Assembly (NCBI GenBank): GCA_017549665.1
Contig: JAFYUD010000228.1
Span: 1 to 11,307, forward strand
Length of the DNA stretch: 11,307 nt
Source: Clostridia bacterium
GTDB lineage: Bacteria > Bacillota_A > Clostridia > Oscillospirales > Acutalibacteraceae
Reading direction: 5' to 3'
Both the position numbers and the translations under genes were made by a program. The notes beneath the pieces are model-generated. The model searched no databases. It was not told the origin of the DNA and worked only from the letters and a program-made list of their open reading frames with translations. Every line of letters begins with the position of its first letter. Position 1 is the stretch's first letter. Shown in pieces: positions 1 to 5,144 of the stretch.

Positions 1-91
1 CATATCGTATTCTTCCTTTTAATGATTCTGACAGCATTTCCTGTTCGAGATATTTTCGCATACCACTCCAAGAACCGAGAATTTTGCCCAT
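1..91 (-). CDS. SF0329-like small protein, partial (5' end only)
   Basis: An open frame runs from an ATG at 89-91 off the left edge of the window, giving 30 residues that begin MGKILGSWSGMRKYLEQEM. This N-terminus resembles the small uncharacterised Firmicutes proteins annotated as SF0329 family (about 100 residues, function unknown); I match it from memory only. A good ribosome binding site, GAGAGGTG, lies at 97-104, and a near-consensus promoter at 111-139 faces the gene. The frame is too short for an automatic ORF caller. The remainder of the gene is outside the window, so neither length nor integrity can be judged. Confidence 0.62.
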   Translation of the reverse strand, partial: MGKILGSWSGMRKYLEQEMLSESLKGRIRY

Positions 92-110
92 AGTATCACC
101 TCTCGTTTAA

Positions 111-139
111 ATTATATCACATTATCTATGGGTTTGCAA
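111..139 (-). promoter_or_regulatory. Sigma-A type promoter of the SF0329-like gene
   Basis: Read on the minus strand, TTGCAA (134-139) and TATAAT (111-116) are separated by exactly 17 bp. The predicted start lies near 104, so the untranslated leader would be only about a dozen bases and begin at the ribosome binding site. An imperfect hairpin (gtggat 145-150 pairing with atccac 155-160, and caag 137-140 with cttg 162-165) overlaps the -35 side. Confidence 0.6.
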
Positions 140-203
140 GCATCGTGGATGGATATCCACACTTGTTAGGGTTGCCCCCTAATACCTAAAAACTGGCTCA
201 AAT

Positions 204-246
204 AAAAAAGAATGTTCATAGCGGACTTAAGTCCGTTATGAACATT
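204..246 (-). terminator. Intrinsic terminator of tRNA-Leu
   Basis: On the minus strand a long near-perfect inverted repeat (211-246, arms AATGTTCATA and TATGAACATT extending to the centre with one C-A mismatch) is followed by CTTTTTT (205-210). It begins 5 nt after the CCA end of the tRNA, so it should terminate the tRNA transcript. On the plus strand there is no T-run, so it is directional. Confidence 0.85.
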
Positions 247-251
247 AAACA

Positions 252-338
252 TGGTGCGGATAACAGGACTTGAACCTGCACCGAGTTGCCCCGACTAGAA
301 CCTGAATCTAGCGCGTCTGCCAATTCCGCCATATCCGC
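252..338 (-). tRNA. tRNA-Leu, anticodon CAG
   Basis: On the minus strand the 7-bp acceptor stem is GCGGATA (332-338) with TATCCGC (256-262), followed by discriminator A and a genome-encoded CCA (252-254). The anticodon stem CTAGA/TCTAG encloses loop TTCAGGT, giving anticodon CAG at 302-304, which reads CUG leucine codons. A long variable arm (CGGGGCAACTCG region) and a T arm with loop TTCAAGT complete a class II tRNA of 87 nt including CCA, the size and shape expected of leucine tRNA. It has its own promoter (539-567) and terminator (204-246). Nothing suggests it is defective. Confidence 0.96.
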
Positions 339-457
339 ATATTAACTTTTTTTATCCCATCAAGCTGATGTTCACGGTACTCTTGCGGTGCCCAGAATTC
401 TTCGCTCGCTTTTCGCTTCGCAGAATTCTGACCGCTGCGCCATATCCGCATATTAAC
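328..457 (-). repeat. Partial duplication of the tRNA-Leu 5' end in its own leader
   Basis: The 19-bp sequence gccatatccgcatattaac occurs at 328-346, spanning the true tRNA 5' end and its flank, and again at 439-457, 111 bp away in the same orientation. The second copy therefore holds the first bases of the acceptor and D arm but is not followed by a tRNA body; no matching 3' acceptor strand exists. A second shared block, atcaagctgat, lies at 359-369 and 501-511. The pattern suggests an old tandem duplication whose upstream tRNA copy was lost and replaced by the hairpin at 385-435. Confidence 0.7.
385..435. repeat. Imperfect hairpin inside the tRNA leader
   Basis: GCGGT (385-389) pairs with ACCGC (431-435), and after a 3-base bulge CAGAATTCT (393-401) pairs with AGAATTCTG (422-430), leaving a 20-base loop rich in gcg/cgc trinucleotides. 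It sits where the body of the duplicated tRNA copy would be expected. It has no T-run on either strand, so it is not a terminator. It may belong to a dispersed palindromic repeat family; that cannot be tested from one window. Confidence 0.6.
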
Positions 458-538
458 AAAAACCTCTGATTTTTACACGGTGAGGTAACCGAGGCGGGCA
501 ATCAAGCTGATCCGCAGACTCATTTACTGAGCTTAAAT

Positions 539-567
539 ATAATATCATTTTTATTTTTATTTGTCAA
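539..567 (-). promoter_or_regulatory. Strong promoter driving tRNA-Leu
   Basis: On the minus strand a perfect -35 box TTGACA (562-567) is followed after 17 bp of A/T-rich spacer by TATTAT (539-544), matching the -10 consensus at five of six positions. Transcription would start near 532, about 195 nt before the mature tRNA. No closer promoter of similar quality is seen. Confidence 0.75.
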
Positions 568-590
568 GCTTTTTGAAATGATTTTGCATC

Positions 591-619
591 TTGTTTTAAC
601 GATATTATTGTGATAATAT
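591..619 (+). promoter_or_regulatory. Possible weak promoter of the PHP gene
   Basis: TTGTTT (591-596) and TAATAT (614-619) are 17 bp apart in an A/T-rich stretch before the PHP gene; an overlapping alternative -10 is GATAAT (612-617) preceded by TG. Each box is only a partial match, so the exact promoter is uncertain. Confidence 0.3.
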
Positions 620-649
620 AAAATCATCAACTACAAAGGAGCGGTACAT

Positions 650-1555
650 ATGATCAGACAATCTGCTTTTATAAATAACAGCAAGCTTCTCAAGGGCGGT
701 CTTCACTGCCACACAACACGTTCAGACGGCAAGTGCACACCTGAAGAAACTATGCACATACATGCTGTGAATAATTATGACTTCCTTGCAATAACCGATC
801 ACAGAAAATATAACCATACAAATTATGCACCCGAAACAGGAATTCTTATCATCCCCGGCATGGAAATGGACGGCACATTTGAACGAACAAACGGCTTCAG
901 ATGCTTCCATTCTGTTGCAATCGGTCCAGATGACGAATCAAACGGCTTTTCAGACGGAGAAACACTTAAAAAGCAAGATGTTGCCGATCAGTTTGAATTC
1001 CAGAAGCTTCTTGACATGGCTCACGAAAAAAATAATCTTACATTTTACTGTCATCCCGAATGGAGCAGCACTCCTGCCCGTTATTTCGATCAGCTCAAAG
1101 GCAATTTCGCAATGGAAATCTGGAACACCGGCTGCGTAATGGAAGATCAGATGGATGATGATGCCGCATACTGGGACGAGATGCTTGGTATGGGACACAA
1201 GATATGGGGCGTTGCCGTTGATGACGGACATCAGCCTTATCATCATTGCGGCGGATGGGTCATGGTAAATGCCGAAAAGAATGTAAAATCAATTCTTGAA
1301 GCACTTGAGAACGGCAGCTTTTACTCGTCCACAGGTCCTGTAATTGCTGATTTTTATGTTGAGGATGACATTGCTTATGTAAAAGCCGAAAACTGTGCGG
1401 AAATAAGATTCTGTGCAGACAAGCACCCCACAAAAATATTCAGAAATGTAAGCGAAGCCACCCTTGAGCTGAAGGACAGCTATGAATATGTCAGAGCCGT
1501 GGTAGTCGACAAAGACGGCAGACAGGCTTGGACAAATCCGATTTTTATCAAATAA
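650..1555 (+). CDS. PHP-domain metallohydrolase (CehA/McbA-like)
   Basis: This 301-residue protein has the metal-binding motifs of the PHP (polymerase and histidinol phosphatase) superfamily: H19-C-H21 with D26, T-D50-H51, E72, H87, H135 in CHPEW, E156 in MEIWN, and D192 with H194 near 190. The downstream sequence SFYSSTGP (around 227-234) is typical of the CehA/McbA branch, followed by a beta-rich C-terminal part. The family hydrolyses phosphate or ester bonds using two or three metal ions; the substrate here cannot be read from sequence. No signal peptide or membrane segment is seen, so it should be cytoplasmic. The ATG at 650 is preceded by AAGGAG (636-641) at 8 nt spacing. It stands alone between the divergent tRNA unit and the convergent sugar transporter, and ends in its own terminator. 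Confidence 0.85.
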   Translation: MIRQSAFINNSKLLKGGLHCHTTRSDGKCTPEETMHIHAVNNYDFLAITDHRKYNHTNYAPETGILIIPGMEMDGTFERTNGFRCFHSVAIGPDDESNGFSDGETLKKQDVADQFEFQKLLDMAHEKNNLTFYCHPEWSSTPARYFDQLKGNFAMEIWNTGCVMEDQMDDDAAYWDEMLGMGHKIWGVAVDDGHQPYHHCGGWVMVNAEKNVKSILEALENGSFYSSTGPVIADFYVEDDIAYVKAENCAEIRFCADKHPTKIFRNVSEATLELKDSYEYVRAVVVDKDGRQAWTNPIFIK

Positions 1556-1562
1556 TAAACGC

Positions 1563-1594
1563 AGGACTGTATCGTAATGATACAGTCCTTTTTT
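1563..1594 (+). terminator. Intrinsic terminator after the PHP gene
   Basis: AGGACTGTATC (1563-1573) pairs with GATACAGTCCT (1579-1589) around a 5-base loop and runs straight into six T residues. It begins 7 nt after the PHP stop codon. The convergent transporter gene ends at 1597, just beyond it; in that direction the T-tract is poor (GCGTTTATTA), so it may stop transcription only partly from that side. Confidence 0.9.
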
Positions 1595-1596
1595 AC

Positions 1597-3015
1597 TCAA
1601 TATTTTTTCGAAAGCATACTTTCTGCTTCTTCTCTTGTGATTTCACCGCTGTTGCATCTTGCCATTATCTGTACATCCTTGTCATTGAGCTTATAGAATA
1701 CATACAAGCCCATTGAAAGAAGATATCCGACAACGGGAATAAATGCATAAGTTATCCAGAGACCTTTGAGTGCTTCTGGAGTCTGTGTAACTCCGATAGC
1801 TGCCAGCTCCTCAAAGCTTGCTGCAGTAACCTCTTTCCAGCCGAAACAGCTGAGTGCAAAGAGACTGAGTGCTGATGCAACTGCTGCCGCAATTTTAACG
1901 GAGAAGGTCTGGATTGCAAATGTGATTCCCTTCGCATCGGTGCCTGTCTTGAATTTACCGTATTCTGCACAGTCGGGAGTAAACATAAAGTTCATAACAC
2001 CCACAATCGCAGCAGGAACTGAACGGATAACAGTAAGAACCACAAATATTATCACATTCTGATAGCCTGCAAAGAAAATGATAAAGCCTGTCACGATCAT
2101 TGCGACGTTGCTCCAGAAATAGATTTTGAACTTATCAAATCTGCGGACAAGTGCAGGTACAAATACTGATGCTATCAGCTGAGGTGCTGCTGACAATACA
2201 CTGATAAGCAGATTGAACATTGAATTACCGAAAAGGTAATATGAAGCAACAAGGCTCAGTGATGCGTTTGTAAGCAATGCATTTGCCACAATGTATCCGC
2301 CGTAGAAAAGAAGAAGGAATTTATTCTTCACAAGATATGAGAACATCTCACGCATTGTGAAGCTTTCTTCATTTGCTGATGCGATGTAATTTCTCTCTTT
2401 ACCGAGAACTGAAATGGGAATCATGAATGCTGTCGCAAGAACAGAAACAATCACAACTGTCCATGTATAGCTAAGACCGATGTATTCACTGGGAAGAATA
2501 GTGAATGCGCCTGTTATTATCGCCATACCGATACCGCTGAGAATCTGTCGTCTTGACATGAGAACATTTCTTTCGTCAAGATTTGATGTGATTGTTGTAA
2601 CCATTGCATAAATGGGAACATCACATATAGTGTAAGCTGTGTCCCAGAAAATATAGGCAACTGCAAACCAGAGCAGCTTTACGTTTTCACTTGCCGCTGT
2701 GGGAATAGCAAAAAGCAGAATTGATGCAATGGGAATAAGCGCACACGAAATTTTCACCCACGGCAGACACTTCTGACCGTTTCTGAATTTGATTTTGTCA
2801 AACAATGCACCGAAAACTGCATCGTTGATTGCGTCCCATATTTTAACAGCCATTACAACTGCGCTTACCTTTACCATATCCACACCTGTCATCATCAGGT
2901 ATGTAGTCAGGAAGCTTGCAACAAGGAAATAAAAGATATTCTGACCTGTGAAATATACAAGATAGGAATATCTCTCTTTTTTCGATGTCTGCCATTGAAT
3001 CTGAGTCTTTTCCAT
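1597..3015 (-). CDS. GPH-family sugar:cation symporter
   Basis: A 472-residue, strongly hydrophobic protein with roughly twelve membrane segments. It carries the two marks of the glycoside-pentoside-hexuronide (GPH/MelB-like) family: the loop 2-3 motif WDAINDAVFGALFDKIKFRNG at 60-80 ending in a PW, and PDCAEYGKFKTG at 347-358, equivalent to the D-x-x-[DE]-Y-x-x-[WF]-K-T-G motif. Such carriers import glycosides, pentoses or hexuronides with Na+ or H+. The C-terminus (446-472) is a short soluble tail. Start: ATG at 3013-3015 with GAGGGG upstream. It lies downstream of araB on the same strand across a 240-bp hairpin-rich gap, so a pentose or pentoside is a reasonable substrate guess, but this is context only. 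The stop is TGA at 1597-1599. Confidence 0.88.
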   Translation of the reverse strand: MEKTQIQWQTSKKERYSYLVYFTGQNIFYFLVASFLTTYLMMTGVDMVKVSAVVMAVKIWDAINDAVFGALFDKIKFRNGQKCLPWVKISCALIPIASILLFAIPTAASENVKLLWFAVAYIFWDTAYTICDVPIYAMVTTITSNLDERNVLMSRRQILSGIGMAIITGAFTILPSEYIGLSYTWTVVIVSVLATAFMIPISVLGKERNYIASANEESFTMREMFSYLVKNKFLLLFYGGYIVANALLTNASLSLVASYYLFGNSMFNLLISVLSAAPQLIASVFVPALVRRFDKFKIYFWSNVAMIVTGFIIFFAGYQNVIIFVVLTVIRSVPAAIVGVMNFMFTPDCAEYGKFKTGTDAKGITFAIQTFSVKIAAAVASALSLFALSCFGWKEVTAASFEELAAIGVTQTPEALKGLWITYAFIPVVGYLLSMGLYVFYKLNDKDVQIMARCNSGEITREEAESMLSKKY

Positions 3016-3036
3016 AACAAACCCCTCAAATCAGAA

Positions 3037-3253
3037 TTCAGCTTTGCTGAAATCTTAATGAAAAAATGAATGATGAATGATGAAGAATGAATAATGTCGG
3101 TGGCTTACAAAGCAAGCATTATAATAGGGTAAGGGCAAAGCCCCTTCCGACACTTTTGCCGAAGGCAAAAATATCACATTCATCGAAGATGAATATATCA
3201 CTCGCACCATCGGTGCGGATATCACTACAATAATTCAGCACAGCTGAATTATT
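3037..3253. repeat. Array of seven triloop hairpins, three phased at 24 bp
   Basis: Seven inverted repeats, each with a 3-base loop, fill this gap: 3037-3051 (ttcagc/gctgaa), 3103-3113 (gctt/aagc), 3131-3146 (aagggc/gccc, one bulge), 3154-3170 (ttttgcc/ggcaaaa), 3178-3194 (attcatc/gatgaat), 3202-3218 (cgcacc/ggtgcg) and 3229-3253 (aataattcagc/gctgaattatt). The heptamer ATATCAC (GTGATAT on the minus strand) recurs at 3171, 3195 and 3219, exactly 24 bp apart, each time after a 17-base hairpin whose stem sequence differs but whose pairing is kept. The left part also holds degenerate tgaatga repeats (3066-3095), and gtcgg 3096-3100 can pair with ccgac 3147-3151 around two of the hairpins. Confidence 0.8.
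3229..3253 (-). terminator. Hairpin after araB, possible weak terminator
   Basis: Starting 3 nt after the araB stop codon, an 11-bp stem with loop TGT (minus strand) is followed only by GTAGTG, without a U-tract. It could protect the 3' end of araB mRNA or weakly terminate; it is not a convincing intrinsic terminator, leaving read-through into the transporter possible. Confidence 0.35.
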
Positions 3254-3255
3254 GT

Positions 3256-4923
3256 TTATCCTCTCTGCTCGATCTTGATTTTCTTAAGGCGCTTCATAAC
3301 GTCGTTTTCGCCTCTGCCGAAATAATCATGAAGAATCTGATACTCTGCAAAGAGCTTATCATAAATATCTGAGTTTTCCTTAACGGGATTATATACAACA
3401 TTCTTGATGCTGCCCATTGCTCGTGCTGCGTCAAATACGCTGTCGTATCCGCCCTTGTCTGCACCTGCAGCAACTGCACCGAAGATAGCACTGCCAAGTG
3501 CGGGACCCTGCATTGAGCCTGCAATCTTTACGGGCATCTTAAGAACGTCTGCGTAAATCTGCATTGTCATGGGGTCTTTCTGGCTGATACCGCCTGATGC
3601 ATAGAATTCCTCAACGGGAACACCGTTTCTGCGGTAGTTTTCAATGATTTCTCTCGTTCCGTATGCAGTAGCTTCAATCAATGCTCTGTAAATTTCTTCA
3701 GGCTTTGTTGTAAGTGTCATACCGATAAGCATACCTGTAAGGTCAACGTCAACGAGAACGCTTCTGTTTCCGTTCCACCAGTCAAGAGCAAGAAGACCGC
3801 TTTCGCCGGGCTTCTGAGCCTCAGCCTTTGAACGGAGATATTTGTGTATATTCATGCCTGCCTTTTCAGCAGCATCGTAGTATTCCTTGGGAAGGCAGTT
3901 ATCAATAAACCATGCGAAATGGTCACCTACACAGCTCTGTCCTGCTTCATAACCGTAGAACCCGGGCATAATACCGTCAGCAACAACACCGCACATACCG
4001 GGAACCTGCATTTCCTCTTCACCCATAAGCATATGGCATGTGGATGTACCCATGATTGCAAGAACCTTACCGGGGCCGTCAATACCTACTGCGGGAACAC
4101 AGACGTGAGCATCAACATTACCTACAGCAACAGCTGTACCGACCTTAAGACCTGTAAGCTTTGCAGCAGCTTCTGTGATTTCACCTGCTTTTGAGCCGAG
4201 AGGCACGATATCATAGCTGAGCTTGTCCTCAACTACATTTTCAAGTCGGGGATCAAGTGCCTTGAAGAAATCCTTTGAGGGATAACCTGCATTCTTATTC
4301 CAAAGAGCCTTATAACCTGCTGTACATGAGTTTCTTGTTTCATTTCCGCAAAGCTGCCATACGATCCAGTCAGCTGCCTCAATAAACTTATCAGCAGCAT
4401 CATAGATATCGGGTGCTTCGTCAAGAATCTGCCAGATTTTAGGAATTGCCCATTCTGAAGAAACCTTACCGCCGTAGTTATCAAGCCATTTTTCACCCAT
4501 TGATGATGCGATCTCATTAAGCTTGTTTGCCTCATCCTGAGCAGCGTGATGCTTCCAGAGCTTTACATAAGCATGAGGATTATGCTCATATTCGGGCATA
4601 AGACAGAGGGGTGTACCGTCTGCCTTTACGGGAATAAGTGTACATGCTGTGAAGTCTGTACCTACACCGATAACATCATCTGCTGAAATTCCGCTCTTTT
4701 CAAGAACCTCGGGAATAGTCTTTGCAAGAACGTCAAGATAATCCTGAGGATGTTCAAGCGCCCAGTCAGTACCGAGCTTTGTGCCGTCGGGAAGATACTC
4801 ATCCATAACAGCATGGGGATATTCATAAACAGCACTTGCTTTCTCTTCGCCGGTCTTTGCATCAACAATGACAGCTCTTCCTGAAAGTGTACCGTAGTCA
4901 ACACCGATTACATATTTACTCAT
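3256..4923 (-). CDS. araB: Ribulokinase
   Basis: FGGY-family sugar kinase of 555 residues, the usual length for AraB (about 550-565). It phosphorylates ribulose (typically L-ribulose, in arabinose breakdown) with ATP in the cytoplasm. The N-terminal nucleotide-binding motif [16 protein letters not shown] is at 6-21; AraB-type blocks include [12 protein letters not shown] (34-45), [13 protein letters not shown] (86-98), GNVDAHVC (268-275, with D271 the likely catalytic base), MGTSTCHML (291-299), [14 protein letters not shown] (326-339) and DWWNGNRS (381-388); the C-terminal ATP-site block [18 protein letters not shown] is 444-461. The frame is open for 17 codons further upstream, to 4974, but the ATG at 4921-4923 is preferred because GAGGCG sits at the correct distance and it starts directly at the conserved [11 protein letters not shown]. 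No araA, araD or regulator gene is adjacent. Confidence 0.93.
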   Translation of the reverse strand: MSKYVIGVDYGTLSGRAVIVDAKTGEEKASAVYEYPHAVMDEYLPDGTKLGTDWALEHPQDYLDVLAKTIPEVLEKSGISADDVIGVGTDFTACTLIPVKADGTPLCLMPEYEHNPHAYVKLWKHHAAQDEANKLNEIASSMGEKWLDNYGGKVSSEWAIPKIWQILDEAPDIYDAADKFIEAADWIVWQLCGNETRNSCTAGYKALWNKNAGYPSKDFFKALDPRLENVVEDKLSYDIVPLGSKAGEITEAAAKLTGLKVGTAVAVGNVDAHVCVPAVGIDGPGKVLAIMGTSTCHMLMGEEEMQVPGMCGVVADGIMPGFYGYEAGQSCVGDHFAWFIDNCLPKEYYDAAEKAGMNIHKYLRSKAEAQKPGESGLLALDWWNGNRSVLVDVDLTGMLIGMTLTTKPEEIYRALIEATAYGTREIIENYRRNGVPVEEFYASGGISQKDPMTMQIYADVLKMPVKIAGSMQGPALGSAIFGAVAAGADKGGYDSVFDAARAMGSIKNVVYNPVKENSDIYDKLFAEYQILHDYFGRGENDVMKRLKKIKIEQRG

Positions 4924-4965
4924 TAAAATACGCCTCAATTCGTATATATTTTTACATTTTATTTT

Positions 4966-4994
4966 ATCATACATTCAGTGTATTTATCTATTGA
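4966..4994 (-). promoter_or_regulatory. Possible araB promoter
   Basis: On the minus strand TATGAT (4966-4971), inside the sequence TGTATGATAAAAT, is a plausible -10 box about 43 bp before the araB start. The -35 position at 17 bp spacing (TCAATA, 4989-4994) matches poorly, which would fit an activator-dependent promoter but proves nothing. Confidence 0.3.
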
Positions 4995-5074
4995 CCGATT
5001 CAATAATGAAAGGTAATTTATATTGTTTAATTTGCACAAGAAATTTAATACACTTTTTTTTGCTTCTGCTTTCA

Positions 5075-5107
5075 CCTTGCAAGGATAATACAAGTGTGCT
5101 ATACTTG
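5075..5107. promoter_or_regulatory. Palindromes overlapping the transporter promoter, candidate operator
   Basis: CCTTGCAAGG (5075-5084) is a perfect 10-bp palindrome covering the -35 box, and CAAGT (5091-5095) with ACTTG (5103-5107) forms a second inverted repeat covering the -10 box. Dyads on top of both boxes are what a repressor site would look like. No regulator gene is in the window and the second dyad has only five-base arms. Confidence 0.35.
5077..5105 (+). promoter_or_regulatory. Promoter of the 697-residue transporter gene
   Basis: TTGCAA (5077-5082) and TATACT (5100-5105) are 17 bp apart, with TG at 5097-5098 making an extended -10. Transcription would start near 5112, about 33 nt before the ATG. 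Confidence 0.7.
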
Positions 5108-5144
5108 AAACAAAATAAAATCTGTTCTCTCAGGGTGACGGAAA

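Noticed and set aside
145..160. Hairpin gtggat/atccac as a terminator
   Set aside because: No T-run on either strand and it overlaps the upstream element of a good promoter.
417..457. Second functional tRNA on the minus strand
   Set aside because: Only the 5' acceptor and start of a D arm are present; there is no anticodon arm, T arm or matching 3' acceptor strand.
455..492. Terminator or attenuator in the tRNA leader (GAGG followed by TTTTT on the minus strand)
   Set aside because: The only stem before the T-run is about 4 bp with a large loop, too weak for intrinsic termination.
3118..3146. TATAAT at 3118-3123 (minus strand) as promoter of the GPH transporter
   Set aside because: The -35 position at 17 bp spacing reads AAGGGG and lies in a hairpin; there is no extended -10. 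It is probably chance in A/T-rich repeat sequence, though a weak start there cannot be excluded.
3154..3253. CRISPR-like array
   Set aside because: The repeated element is only 7 bp, the intervening 17-mers are themselves palindromes, there are three units and no cas genes.
4924..4974. 17-codon N-terminal extension of ribulokinase
   Set aside because: The ATG at 4921-4923 has the ribosome binding site and begins at the conserved FGGY N-terminus; the extra residues ([17 protein letters not shown]) are not family-like.
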